DNA from: Opitutaceae bacterium
GTDB lineage: Bacteria > Verrucomicrobiota > Verrucomicrobiia > Opitutales > Opitutaceae
Direction: 5' to 3'
Length of the DNA stretch: 64,000 nucleotides
NCBI GenBank assembly: GCA_003164715.1
Contig: PLTZ01000005.1
Span: 257 to 64,256 of the forward strand
Numbering within the stretch: the stretch's first letter is position 1; the number at the start of each line of letters is the position of its first letter. The notes under the pieces were generated by a model, which was given only the letters and a program-made list of their open reading frames with translations, searched no databases and was not told the DNA's origin. Below are positions 33,623 to 42,933 of this stretch, in pieces. Made by a program: the position numbers and the translations under genes.

Positions 33623-33800
33623 GGGCTCCCGGCTGGATTGGCCGTCGACCCGATCAGGGCCCGGCAAGGGGTGCAGAGCATCTCTGCACGCCGACTGGCC
33701 ACAAAAGACAGGCAGCTGCAATAGCAGGGCCGAAACCCCGCGCCGCATGCAGATTTACTTCGTGCGCTCGGTCCCAAATCCCCTACATTTTCCTCCACCC

Positions 33801-34787
33801 ATGAAAACACCCATTCGCGTGGCCGTAACCGGCGCAGCTGGTCAGATCGGCTACTCCCTCCTCTTCAGGATCGCCTCCGGATCGATGTTTGGGGCCGACC
33901 AGCCCGTCATCCTCCACTTGATCGAGATTGAGCCGGCGCTGCCCGCACTCGGCGGCGTGGTCATGGAGCTTCAGGATTGCGCGTTCCCCCTGCTCAAGGG
34001 GGTGACGCCGACCGCGTCGCTCGACGACGGGTTCAAGGGCGTGGACTGGGCGCTCCTCGTGGGGTCGGTGCCCCGCAAGGCCGGCATGGAGCGCAAGGAC
34101 CTGCTGGGGATAAACGGCAAGATTTTCACGGGACAGGGCCGCGCAATCGCCAAGAACGCGTCGCCGGGCGTCAGGATCCTGGTGGTCGGCAACCCGTGCA
34201 ACACCAACTGCCTGATCGCCATGAACAACGCTCCCTCGGTCCCCAGGGACCGCTGGTTCGCGATGACGATGCTCGACCAGAACCGCGCGGTGGCCCAGCT
34301 CGCCCAGAAGTCCGGCAAGGAGACCACCGATGTCTCGAATCTCGCCATCTGGGGCAACCACAGCTCGACGATGTACCCCGACTTCTACAACGCGAAGATC
34401 GGGGGGCGCTCCGCGGTCGATGTGATCAAGGACGAGGCCTGGTTCAAGGACACCTTCCTGCCGACGGTGCAGCAGCGCGGCGCCGCCATCATCAAGGCCC
34501 GGGGCCTGAGCTCGGCCGCTTCCGCGGCGAACGCCGTCGTCGACACCGTCCGCAACCTTACGAACCCGACCCGCGAGGGCGACTGGTTCAGCGTCGCCGT
34601 GTGCTCCGACGGCTCGTACGGCATCGAGAAAGGGCTCATGTACTCCTTCCCGATCCGCAGCGACGGCGCGAAGTGGAAGGTCGTGCAGGGGGTGGGCCTG
34701 ACCGACTTCTCAAAGTCCAAGATAACCGCCACCGAAAACGAGCTGAAGGAGGAGAAGGCCCTCGTTGCGGAGCTTCTTCCGAAGTAG
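33801..34787 (+). CDS. mdh: Malate dehydrogenase
   Basis: This 328-residue NAD-dependent malate dehydrogenase of the cytosolic/chloroplast-like type has the nucleotide-binding [21 protein letters not shown], the substrate loop [39 protein letters not shown], and the catalytic histidine in [13 protein letters not shown]. It interconverts malate and oxaloacetate in the TCA cycle. The ATG at 33801 is preceded by a 178-base non-coding gap after aroF, so it probably has its own promoter. Confidence 0.95.
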   Translation: MKTPIRVAVTGAAGQIGYSLLFRIASGSMFGADQPVILHLIEIEPALPALGGVVMELQDCAFPLLKGVTPTASLDDGFKGVDWALLVGSVPRKAGMERKDLLGINGKIFTGQGRAIAKNASPGVRILVVGNPCNTNCLIAMNNAPSVPRDRWFAMTMLDQNRAVAQLAQKSGKETTDVSNLAIWGNHSSTMYPDFYNAKIGGRSAVDVIKDEAWFKDTFLPTVQQRGAAIIKARGLSSAASAANAVVDTVRNLTNPTREGDWFSVAVCSDGSYGIEKGLMYSFPIRSDGAKWKVVQGVGLTDFSKSKITATENELKEEKALVAELLPK

Positions 34788-34812
34788 GCGGGACTGCGCC
34801 CGCAGCTTGTAG

Positions 34813-35337
34813 TCAGGGCAGCTTGGCGCGGAGGACCTTGCGGGTCTGGGCGGACCGGTAGGCCTTGAGGGCCCGGGACACCCGGGCGTCCCCGTGGGCG
34901 ATGATCGCGGCGGCGAACAGGGCCGCATTGACGGCCCCAGGCTTTCCGATGGCAAAGGTGGCGACGGGGATCCCCCCGGGCATCTGGACGATCGAGAGCA
35001 GCGAGTCCAGGCCCTTGAGCGATTGGCTCTCCATCGGCACGCCCAGCACGGGAACGGTCGTCAGCGCGGCCGTCATGCCCGCCACATGCGCGGCACCACC
35101 CGCGCCGAGGATCAGCGCCCTGAATCCGCGCCTTTCGGCGCGGCCTGCAAACTCGATCATGAGCTTGGGCGTGCGGTGAGCGCTGATGACGCGCTTCTCA
35201 TAAGGGATGCCCAGCGCCTCGAGCGTCTCGGCGGCATGGCGCATGGTTTCCCAGTCGGAGGTGCTGCCCATGAGCACCCCCACCAGCGGGGTGCGTCGGG
35301 AAAGGGGCTTTTTGGAGGCGTTGCGGTCGGAGGTCAT
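34813..35337 (-). CDS. purE: N5-carboxyaminoimidazole ribonucleotide mutase
   Basis: This 174-residue class I PurE of purine synthesis rearranges N5-CAIR to CAIR. The motifs [84 protein letters not shown] are all present. It converges on mdh 25 bases away. No purK is in the window. An upstream in-frame start at 35352 would add five residues. Confidence 0.94.
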   Translation of the reverse strand: MTSDRNASKKPLSRRTPLVGVLMGSTSDWETMRHAAETLEALGIPYEKRVISAHRTPKLMIEFAGRAERRGFRALILGAGGAAHVAGMTAALTTVPVLGVPMESQSLKGLDSLLSIVQMPGGIPVATFAIGKPGAVNAALFAAAIIAHGDARVSRALKAYRSAQTRKVLRAKLP

Positions 35338-35391
35338 CGGGTGCGCCCGCAACCTTGCAACGCCCGGCGGGGGGATTTCAACCGCCTTCTG

Positions 35392-37104
35392 CTATACCAA
35401 GGAGATTCCCTTGGGCAGGCGCACGACCACCGTCCCGGCGATCTTGTCGTGCCAGCCCTGCTTCTCCGCGTCGACCCCGATCCAGATGAAGCCAAGGCCG
35501 ATGCAGAACATCGACAGGAAGCAGGCGAGCGCCCGGACGACCACGGTCACCCACTCCATCTGCTGGCCGTCCACGCGGACGACCTTCAGGCTGAAGATGA
35601 TGCCGCCGATGGTGGAGCCCCTGAGCTTCCAGAGTACCGCCCCGTAAATCGCAAGGACCGGCAGGAAGAAGCCGGTCATCCTCGTGAAGATCCCGATCAG
35701 GACGACGTCGATAAGGAGCGCGACCATTCGGAGCCAGAACCCTGCCTTCGGGAGGGCCGCCTCCGACACCTTGGCGGCCGACGCCGCCACGACAGGCGGG
35801 ACCGCCTCGGCGGCCGGCGGTTGCGGGGCGGCCATTGAGGCCTCCTGCGGTGCCAGGGCTGACGCCGAGCCCGGCGCGGGGGCCGCCAACGGGACCGCCG
35901 CAAGCGGGACAACCATCGGCGGGACCGCTGCCGGCGGGGCGGCTGATGGCGGGACGGGCGCCTGCGGGGGCTTCGATGAGGTGAAGAGCGCCGTCAGGGC
36001 GCAGGAAAAGCCCACAAAGGCCACGAGCATCCAGAGCGCCAGGCCGAGGAACGGGATCAGGTAGAGGACAAGGGCCACCACCGAGCCGAGGAGAACCGCG
36101 AGTGACGGGTGCATCTGCTTGCCGCCGATCGCCTGGCCAACGAAGGCGTAAACCGCCGCCTTGCCGAAGACCACGCTTGCAAGGACCCCGAGCGGGAGGA
36201 CCACCAGCGCCACGGGAATTCCGACGATCGTGACGCACAGCAGGATGAAGAGCACGGGTAGCCCGAGAACCACCAGGAACCCGGTGAGAAAGGTTATTCC
36301 CGGGCGCTGCGCGAGCGTGTCGCTGCACTTCTTGATGCCGCCGGGGAAGAGCAGGGCCAGGACCGCGTAGAGCGCGATCAGGCAAAAGTTGAAGAGCCAC
36401 AGGAAGTGCAGGTGCGGGCCGAAGGCGAGGGGCCGGCCCAGCCTCAGGCCGTGGTGCCACCACGACGAGGCCTCGGAATTCTCGCCGATGTCGACCCCGG
36501 TGGCCTGCTGCACCGTGTTCCCGCCCACGATGGCGCCCGGCTCCTTGATCACCCGTCCCGCGACGGCGACGACATTGCCGTCGACCTTCGCGTTCGGGCC
36601 GAGCCTCATGATTCCCACAACGACGACGGCGTTGCCGTGCACGGTGCCGTTGATCGTGTGCGATCCGAGGATCGAGACGGAATTGCCGTTGACCGTGCCG
36701 TCCACGGTGACGGGCCCCATGATGGCGACCGCATTGCCCTCCACGGTCTCCTTTGGCCCGACGTAGGTCGCGCCGCTAATGGACACCCGGTTGTTCTGGT
36801 CATCCTCGAAGTCGTTTCGGATGAATGCCTTGACAGTCGGAGCCGCTGTGGGCTCGACGGGAGCTGCGGATGCAGAGGGTGCCGCGGGTGCGGCAGGGGC
36901 CACGGACGCGGCAGGCGCAGCGGGAGGCACCGGCGCCGCGGCCGGGCTCGCGCCGATCTCATGGAGCGCGGGCTCCGGCGTCGGCGCGGCGTTGTCCTGG
37001 GGCTTGACGGGATCAGCCGCGAAGGCGGCCGGAGCAAGGGTAGTGAGCGAGGCCAGAAGACAGCCTGCGATAAGCGCCCTGTATGTGGGGTTCATGGAAT
37101 TCAT
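35392..37104 (-). CDS. Membrane protein: polymer-forming/bactofilin-like repeats plus C-terminal RDD domain
   Basis: This roughly 570-residue protein has an unusual layout. A signal peptide (ALIAGCLLASLTTLAPAAFA) leads to an Ala/Pro-rich linker (about 30-85). A beta-helix-like segment of short repeats follows (TVEGNAVAIMGPVTVDGTVNGNSVSILG, about 110-200), like polymer-forming or bactofilin proteins. Four membrane segments come next (about 235-370), then a second Ala/Pro linker and a C-terminal RDD domain (FWLRMVALLIDVVLIGIF, WHDKIAGTVVV). It lies six bases behind a putative anti-sigma gene and is the end of an ECF sigma operon, so it is probably induced by envelope stress. Function unknown. 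Confidence 0.8.
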   Translation of the reverse strand: MNSMNPTYRALIAGCLLASLTTLAPAAFAADPVKPQDNAAPTPEPALHEIGASPAAAPVPPAAPAASVAPAAPAAPSASAAPVEPTAAPTVKAFIRNDFEDDQNNRVSISGATYVGPKETVEGNAVAIMGPVTVDGTVNGNSVSILGSHTINGTVHGNAVVVVGIMRLGPNAKVDGNVVAVAGRVIKEPGAIVGGNTVQQATGVDIGENSEASSWWHHGLRLGRPLAFGPHLHFLWLFNFCLIALYAVLALLFPGGIKKCSDTLAQRPGITFLTGFLVVLGLPVLFILLCVTIVGIPVALVVLPLGVLASVVFGKAAVYAFVGQAIGGKQMHPSLAVLLGSVVALVLYLIPFLGLALWMLVAFVGFSCALTALFTSSKPPQAPVPPSAAPPAAVPPMVVPLAAVPLAAPAPGSASALAPQEASMAAPQPPAAEAVPPVVAASAAKVSEAALPKAGFWLRMVALLIDVVLIGIFTRMTGFFLPVLAIYGAVLWKLRGSTIGGIIFSLKVVRVDGQQMEWVTVVVRALACFLSMFCIGLGFIWIGVDAEKQGWHDKIAGTVVVRLPKGISLV

Positions 37105-37109
37105 GGGGT

Positions 37110-37583
37110 TCAGCGGGTTTGGCGCGCGAAGGCGAGGGCCCGGTACGTGGCCGCGCCGATCGCGGCCAGCGCGGCGTAGGAGGCGGCCACCGTGGCGATG
37201 ATGCCATAGAGCCAGAGGGGCGGGATCGCGGATATCAGCGCCCGCACCCTGTCGTTGAAGGTCGCCATCATGTCGCGGGCGAAGACGAGCCAGGCGATCG
37301 AGTTCGAGACGCCGCCGGCGAGCTCGTGCGCGCCGCGGCTCTGCATGACATAGACCAGGCAGCTGACGGCGAGCGCCGCGGCAAGCGCCGATCCGGCGAA
37401 GAAGGCGATGCGGACCGCCGAGGGCCAGTGCGCGAATGACTTTCTCCACCACGGGAGCGCGGCGCGCCGGCTCAGCTCGGCGAGGACGCGCCCCTCAAGG
37501 CCGGCGGGCGCCTTCCGGTCGGGAAGGCTGCGCAGGACACGGTGGATCGCGGCCTCGAGCTTATCGGGTTCGTTGGTGTTCAT
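37110..37583 (-). CDS. Putative anti-sigma membrane protein
   Basis: This 157-residue protein has an N-terminal cytoplasmic part (about 1-55, DKLEAAIHRVLRSLPDRKAPAGLEGRVLAELSRR) typical of short anti-sigma-like proteins. Two membrane segments follow: VRIAFFAGSALAAALAVSCLVYVM and IPPLWLYGIIATVAASYAALAAIG. No zinc motif is present. It starts nine bases after the ECF sigma gene and is followed six bases later by the polymer-forming/RDD gene. Its role as sigma inhibitor is inferred from this position and topology. Confidence 0.72.
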   Translation of the reverse strand: MNTNEPDKLEAAIHRVLRSLPDRKAPAGLEGRVLAELSRRAALPWWRKSFAHWPSAVRIAFFAGSALAAALAVSCLVYVMQSRGAHELAGGVSNSIAWLVFARDMMATFNDRVRALISAIPPLWLYGIIATVAASYAALAAIGAATYRALAFARQTR

Positions 37584-37591
37584 GGGCGTGT

Positions 37592-38188
37592 TCAGCTTGC
37601 GAGGGCTTCCAGGGACTGGCCGTGGGAGAGAATCTTCGCGAGGGCCGCCCTCGCGCGCAGGATGTCGGTCTTCACTTTGGCGAGCGACACGCCGAGGCGC
37701 CTGGCGATCTCGTCGTAGGGGACATCCTCGAAATGGTAGAGGACGAGCGGGATGCGCTGGTGATCGGGCAGCTTTGCGAGCGCCTCCTCGACGATGGCGC
37801 GCCGCTCGTCCGAATCGATGGCCTCGAAGAAGGTGTCCGGGGCGGCGAACTCGACCGCGGGCTGGTCGTCGCCCTCCGAGCCGGATCCGCCTCCGAATTC
37901 CGAGAAGAACTTCCAGCGCTTGCGGTAGCGCTGGAGGTGGTTGATCGAGAGGTTGGTGGCCACCGTCTTGAGCCAGCCGCCCGCGGACGGGCTCGTGGAG
38001 AGCATCTCGAAGTGCTCATAGGCCTTAATGAAGACCTCCTGCGCGATGTCCTCCGCCTGGGCGTCGTTCCTGACGAGCCGCGCCGAGGTGGAGAAGACCA
38101 TGTCTTGGTATTTGCGCATGAAGGTCGTGAAGTCTTCCGGCGTGGTTAGCCCCGAGGGTTGGGATTGCACTGGAGGTTCATCGTTCAT
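37592..38188 (-). CDS. ECF-type RNA polymerase sigma factor, RpoE-like
   Basis: This 198-residue protein has region 2 (FTTFMRKYQDMVFSTSARLVRNDAQAEDIAQEVFIKAYEHFEML, then GGWLKTVATNLSINHLQRYRKR) and region 4 (ALAKLPDHQRIPLVLYHFEDVPYDEIARRLGVSLAKVKTDILRARAAL). The ATG at 38188 is chosen; 12 more residues are possible upstream. It leads an operon with a small membrane protein and the polymer-forming/RDD protein. The region between 2 and 4 is acidic and glycine-rich. Confidence 0.93.
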   Translation of the reverse strand: MNDEPPVQSQPSGLTTPEDFTTFMRKYQDMVFSTSARLVRNDAQAEDIAQEVFIKAYEHFEMLSTSPSAGGWLKTVATNLSINHLQRYRKRWKFFSEFGGGSGSEGDDQPAVEFAAPDTFFEAIDSDERRAIVEEALAKLPDHQRIPLVLYHFEDVPYDEIARRLGVSLAKVKTDILRARAALAKILSHGQSLEALAS

Positions 38189-38235
38189 TTCCAAAACACC
38201 CTTGGGACCCCAAAAGTCGCACAAATCCAGGTAAC

Positions 38236-38261
38236 AAAAAAGCCCGCACTTACGTGCGGGC
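38236..38261 (-). terminator. Intrinsic terminator of amtB
   Basis: GCCCGCAC (38242-38249) pairs with GTGCGGGC (38254-38261) around TTAC. On the minus strand the stem is followed by TTTTTT (bases 38241-38236). It lies 24 bases past the amtB stop, in the right orientation. Confidence 0.9.
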
Positions 38262-38284
38262 CTGTTTTTCAGGTCCTGGAATCC

Positions 38285-39757
38285 CTAAAGCACATAACCC
38301 TCTTCCCCGTGCTCGGTTACGTCAAGACCCTGCCGCTCGACCTCCGTGGCCGGCCGCAGGCCGAAGGTCGCCTTGATGGCGAAACCGATGACCGCGGTGG
38401 CCACCAGGGCGAGGACCAGGGTCAGCCCGATGGCGATGAGCTGTTCGCGCCACTGGGCGCCCCGGGCGACCATATCGGCCAGCCCGTTCGCCCGTGCCGC
38501 CGGGTTTCCCGAGGCCAGGTTCGGGTTCACCGAGGCCGTCGCGAAGATGCCCGTCAGGAGCGCCCCGATCGTGCCGCCCACGGCGTGGACGCCGAACGTG
38601 TCGAGCGCGTCGTCATAGCCGAAGACCTTCTTCAGCTTGACGCAGAAAATGAAGGGGATGACTCCGGCGCACAGCCCGATGATCACGGCCCCTGTGGCGT
38701 TTACGAAGCCCGTGGCGGGCGTGATGACGACGAGCCCCGCCACGGCGCCCGAGCAGAAGCCGAGGACCGAGGCCTGCTTCTTCGTGATGTACTCGAGGGC
38801 GCCCCAGGTGAACGAGCCGACCGCCGTCGCCAGGGTCGTCGTCATGAAGGCGTTGGCCGCGATCGAGTCGGCACCGAGGGCCGAGCCCGCGTTGAACCCG
38901 TACCACCCCACCCAGAGCATCCCCGTGCCGACCATGCACAGGACGGTGCTGTGCGGCTGCATCATCTCGCGCCCGAAACCTATCCGAGGCCCGAGGATGA
39001 GGCACAGGACGAGCGCCGACCAGCCCGAGGACATGTGGACCACGGTGCCGCCGGCGAAGTCGATCGCGCCGATGCGGGCCGCGGCGTTGCCGGTCCCGTT
39101 CATCAGGCCGTCGACGCCCCAGACCATGTGGGCCAGTGGGAAATAGACCAGGAACATCCAGGCGGTCACGAAGAGGAGCACCGAGGTGAACTTGATGCGC
39201 TCGGCGACCGCCCCCACGATGAGTGCCGGGGTGATGATCGCGAACATGAGCTGGTACATCGCGAAGACGTTGTGCGACACCCACGCCCCGTAGTCCAGGT
39301 TCGGGGCGGAATCGACGCCCCGAAGGAAGGCGTACTTCAGGCCGCCCAAGTAGGGCGTCCCCGGGGCGAAGACCAGGCTGTAGCCCACCATCCACCACAG
39401 GACCGACACGAGCCCGGCGATGCCGAGGCACTGCGCGAGCACCGAGAGCACGTTCTTGCGCCGCACGAGGCCGCCGTAGAAGAGTGCGAGCCCGGGAAGC
39501 GTCATGAAAAGGACCAGCGCCGAGCTGGTCATCATCCATGCGTTGTGGCCGGGGCCGGGGCCGGCGACCTTCGACGCCACGTTCGGCGTGCGCGCCCCGT
39601 TGTTCACGTAGGCCTCAAGGTCCGCTACTCGCTGCTCCAGCGTGGGTTCCGGCGGCGGGGCAGCGCCAAGGATTCTCGGCGAGCCGGCGATGCAGGTTAA
39701 GGCAAGGGCCGCCAGCGAGACGCGCAGCCATGTGGGTCGTGGGTTACGGTGGGTCAT
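38285..39757 (-). CDS. amtB: Ammonium transporter
   Basis: This 490-residue Amt channel has a cleavable signal (WLRVSLAALALTCIAGSPRILG), a short coiled segment and eleven membrane helices. Typical motifs are ALFYGGLVRRKNVLSVLAQC, AMYQLMFAIITPALIVGAVAERIKF, DFAGGTVVHMSSGWSALV with the pore histidine, and DDALDTFGVHAVGGTIGALLTGIFA with the second pore histidine. It conducts ammonium when nitrogen is scarce. The usual partner gene glnK/glnB is not next to it. It is divergent from putA, with about 155 bases between starts. Confidence 0.95.
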   Translation of the reverse strand: MTHRNPRPTWLRVSLAALALTCIAGSPRILGAAPPPEPTLEQRVADLEAYVNNGARTPNVASKVAGPGPGHNAWMMTSSALVLFMTLPGLALFYGGLVRRKNVLSVLAQCLGIAGLVSVLWWMVGYSLVFAPGTPYLGGLKYAFLRGVDSAPNLDYGAWVSHNVFAMYQLMFAIITPALIVGAVAERIKFTSVLLFVTAWMFLVYFPLAHMVWGVDGLMNGTGNAAARIGAIDFAGGTVVHMSSGWSALVLCLILGPRIGFGREMMQPHSTVLCMVGTGMLWVGWYGFNAGSALGADSIAANAFMTTTLATAVGSFTWGALEYITKKQASVLGFCSGAVAGLVVITPATGFVNATGAVIIGLCAGVIPFIFCVKLKKVFGYDDALDTFGVHAVGGTIGALLTGIFATASVNPNLASGNPAARANGLADMVARGAQWREQLIAIGLTLVLALVATAVIGFAIKATFGLRPATEVERQGLDVTEHGEEGYVL

Positions 39758-39912
39758 TGGGTGATTGGAAACGAAGCGGGGCGAGCGTTTGGGCAACGCT
39801 AACCCGAGGGATTAGCACTCGTTCAATCATTCTCACGAGTCGCGGTTCCCTTGCAAACTCATAGCGCAACAGAGACAATTTCTTAACGGCCGAAGGCGGC
39901 CGTTCGAGCCCC

Positions 39913-42900
39913 ATGACAACAGAACCCCAATTCCTTGCGCCAGATCCGGCAATCGAGGCCTCTGTCCTTTCGATAGGCGAGGCGCTGTTCCGCTCCATGG
40001 ACGCCCATCCGGCGCCCGGGATCCTCTCCAAGAAGGGCGCCTACGCGCGGATCATGGAGTGGTCCATGAAGGATCCGGTGTTCAAGACGCAGCTGTTTCG
40101 CTTCGTCGATGTGCTGCCTTCGCTGAGCTCCTCCGCCGACATTGTTCGCCACCTGCAGGAGTACCTGGGGGACAAGGCCGTGGAGCTGAATCCCGCCCTG
40201 AAAGCGGGCCTCGCAGCCTCCTCCTTCGCCCCCGCGCTCATCGCGGGTCCGGTCAAGGCGCAGATCGTGGACATGGCGGGCCAGTTCGTCACGGGCAAGG
40301 ACACCGCTGACCTGATAAAGCAGATCCGCAAGAACTCAAAGCAGGGTCTCGCGGTCACGATAGACCTCTTGGGCGAGGCCGTGGTCAGCGAGGCGGAGGC
40401 GGACATCTTCCTGAACCGCAACCGCGAGGTCCTGGACGATGTCTCGGCCTTCTTTGCGAAGGAGAAGGAGCCCGCGGCGAGCGACCTGGGGCCCAAGGGG
40501 CCTCTGCCCAGGCTCAATCTGTCGGTCAAGATCTCGGCCCTTACGCCGGAGGTTCATCCGGCCGATCCGGAACTGTCCATCGGTGCCCTGAAACAGCGCC
40601 TGCGTCCGATCCTGCGGAGAGCCGCGGAGGTCGGGGCCCTGATCAACTTCGACATGGAAAGCTACAAGCTGAAGGACCTCACCCTTGCGCTTTTCAAGTC
40701 GATCCTGGAGGAGCCGGAGTTTCGCCAGGGGCCCGAGATCGGCATCGCGCTCCAGGCGTACCTGCGCGACTGCGAACGGGACCTGAGGGATCTCATCGCC
40801 TGGGCCAAGACGCAGGGGCGCCATCTGAACGTGCGACTCGTTAAGGGCGCCTACTGGGACTACGAGACCGCGGCCGCGCAGCAGCGCGAGTGGCCGGTTC
40901 CCGTCTGGTCACGCAAGCCCGAGTCGGATGCCAACTACGAGAAGCTCACGGCGTACCTTCTCGACAACATCGACACGGTGACGCCGAACTTCGCCTCGCA
41001 CAACGTCCGCTCGGTCGCCCACGCGATCGCCCAGGCCGAAAGGCGGGGCATCGACCGGAAGGCCTACGAGTTCCAGGCCCTGTACGGAATGGCGGATGAC
41101 TTGAAGGCGGCGCTCTTGCAGCGCGGGCACCGGGTGCGCGAGTACTGCACCATCGGCGAATTGCTCCCGGGCATGGCCTATCTGGTGCGCCGCTTGCTCG
41201 AGAATACGTCCAACGAAGGGTTTCTGCGGATCAAGAACACCGGCGAGGCTTCCCTCGAGGAGCTGCTGCGCAATCCGATTGGACTGATCGCCTCGGCCCC
41301 TGAGCCCATGGCCCGAAAGCCCCGGTCGAGCGCCTTTGTCAACGCCGCGAATCTCGATTTCACGCTCGCCGCGAACCGCGAGAGGCAGCGCGCGGCTCTC
41401 GAGGCATTCGAATCCGGCCGCCTGGGCAGGAAATACCCGGTTGTGATCAACGGCCGGAGGATCTCCGACCGTCCGTTTCTGCCGTCCGTCAACCCGGCGC
41501 GCCCCGCCCAGGTCGTGGGCTACTGGGCGAAGGGAACGATTGCCGACGCCGAGGCAGCGGTGGCCGCAAGCGTCGCCTATTTCCCAAAATGGCGCGCGAC
41601 CCCGGTCGACGATCGCTCCAAGATGCTCGAGCGGGCGGCCGACCTCATGGAGTCGCGCCGCCTCGAGCTCAATTCGCTCCTCATTCTCGAGGCCGGCAAG
41701 CCGTGGATGGAGGCCGATGCCGACACCTCGGAGGCGATCGATTTCTGCCGCTTCTACGCCCAGGAAATGCGCCGGCTCGGCCGCCCGGTCGTCACCCAGT
41801 CCGTGCCGGGCGAGGACTGCTGCCAGATCTGGACCCCCCGGGGCGTGGGAGTTTCCGTGGCGCCATGGAATTTCCCCCTGGCGATCCTCACCGGACTCAC
41901 CGTCGCGCCCTTGGTCGCCGGAAACTGCATGATCATCAAGCCGGCCCGCCAGACCTCGATCATCGGGGCCTTCCTGATGGAGATCCTCACCGAGGCCGGG
42001 GTCCCGCCCGGGGCGATCCACTACCTGCCGTGCTCCGGTGCGGAGGCAGGCGCCCACCTTGTCGCCCATCCGAAGGTCGATTTCATCGCCTTCACAGGCT
42101 CCCGCCAGGTTGGCTGCGGCATCTGGGAGGAGGCGGGAAAGACCCGCCAGGGGCAGCTCAACCTGAAGAAGGTGGTGTGCGAGATGGGGGGCAAGAACGC
42201 CCTCGTGATTGACGTCGATGCGGACCTGGACGAGGCGATCCCGGCCGCCCTTTACAGCGCCTTCGGCTACGCGGGCCAGAAGTGCTCCGCCCTTTCCCGA
42301 CTGATCGTGCTGGAGGCCGTCTATGACAGGTTCGTCGAGCGTTTCATCTCGGCCTGCCCGGCTTTCACGGTCGGGGACCCCTGCCGGCCGGGCACGCTGG
42401 TCAATCCCGTGATCGACGCCGAGGCCCAGAAGAGCATTCTGGGCTACATCGAGAAGGGAAAATCGGAGGCCCGCCTCGCCTGGCAGGCCAGCTTGTCGCC
42501 CGAACTCGTCAAGAGCGGAGGCTACTACGTCCCGCCAACCGTGTTTGTGGACTGCAAGCCCGAGCACACGATCGTCCGCGAGGAGATCTTCGGACCGGTC
42601 CTTTCGATCCTCAAGGCCAGGGACTTGGACGAGGCGTTCGCGATGGTTAACGCCGCCGATTACGCGTTGACGGGCGGCATCTTCTCAAGGAGTCCCCGTG
42701 CAATCGAGCGTGCCAAGGCGGAGATTCTCGTCGGCAACCTCTACATCAACCGCGGCGTCACCGGCGCTGTCGTCGAGCGCCATCCCTTCGGCGGTTTCAA
42801 GATGAGCGGAGGCGGCACCAAGGCCGGCGGGAAGGAGTATCTCGAGAACTTCCTCTTTCCCCGCGCGATCGCGGAGAACGTCATGCGCCGCGGGTTCACC

Positions 42901-42933
42901 CCGCCCGAGGAGCAGCCGAAGGGGCCGTCCTAG
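39913..42933 (+). CDS. putA: Bifunctional proline dehydrogenase / delta-1-pyrroline-5-carboxylate dehydrogenase
   Basis: This 1006-residue enzyme oxidises proline to glutamate in two coupled steps. The FAD proline dehydrogenase barrel covers about 100-430 (RLNLSVKISALTPE, RHLNVRLVKGAYWDYET, TPNFASHNVRSVA, EFQALYGM). The P5C dehydrogenase follows (about 500-980) with SVAPWNFPLAILTG, VCEMGGKNALVIDVDADLD and the catalytic cysteine in GYAGQKCSALSRLIV. It has neither the N-terminal DNA-binding domain nor the long C-terminal domain, so it is the short type A form and not its own repressor. It overlaps the next gene by four bases in convergent orientation. Confidence 0.95.
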   Translation: MTTEPQFLAPDPAIEASVLSIGEALFRSMDAHPAPGILSKKGAYARIMEWSMKDPVFKTQLFRFVDVLPSLSSSADIVRHLQEYLGDKAVELNPALKAGLAASSFAPALIAGPVKAQIVDMAGQFVTGKDTADLIKQIRKNSKQGLAVTIDLLGEAVVSEAEADIFLNRNREVLDDVSAFFAKEKEPAASDLGPKGPLPRLNLSVKISALTPEVHPADPELSIGALKQRLRPILRRAAEVGALINFDMESYKLKDLTLALFKSILEEPEFRQGPEIGIALQAYLRDCERDLRDLIAWAKTQGRHLNVRLVKGAYWDYETAAAQQREWPVPVWSRKPESDANYEKLTAYLLDNIDTVTPNFASHNVRSVAHAIAQAERRGIDRKAYEFQALYGMADDLKAALLQRGHRVREYCTIGELLPGMAYLVRRLLENTSNEGFLRIKNTGEASLEELLRNPIGLIASAPEPMARKPRSSAFVNAANLDFTLAANRERQRAALEAFESGRLGRKYPVVINGRRISDRPFLPSVNPARPAQVVGYWAKGTIADAEAAVAASVAYFPKWRATPVDDRSKMLERAADLMESRRLELNSLLILEAGKPWMEADADTSEAIDFCRFYAQEMRRLGRPVVTQSVPGEDCCQIWTPRGVGVSVAPWNFPLAILTGLTVAPLVAGNCMIIKPARQTSIIGAFLMEILTEAGVPPGAIHYLPCSGAEAGAHLVAHPKVDFIAFTGSRQVGCGIWEEAGKTRQGQLNLKKVVCEMGGKNALVIDVDADLDEAIPAALYSAFGYAGQKCSALSRLIVLEAVYDRFVERFISACPAFTVGDPCRPGTLVNPVIDAEAQKSILGYIEKGKSEARLAWQASLSPELVKSGGYYVPPTVFVDCKPEHTIVREEIFGPVLSILKARDLDEAFAMVNAADYALTGGIFSRSPRAIERAKAEILVGNLYINRGVTGAVVERHPFGGFKMSGGGTKAGGKEYLENFLFPRAIAENVMRRGFTPPEEQPKGPS

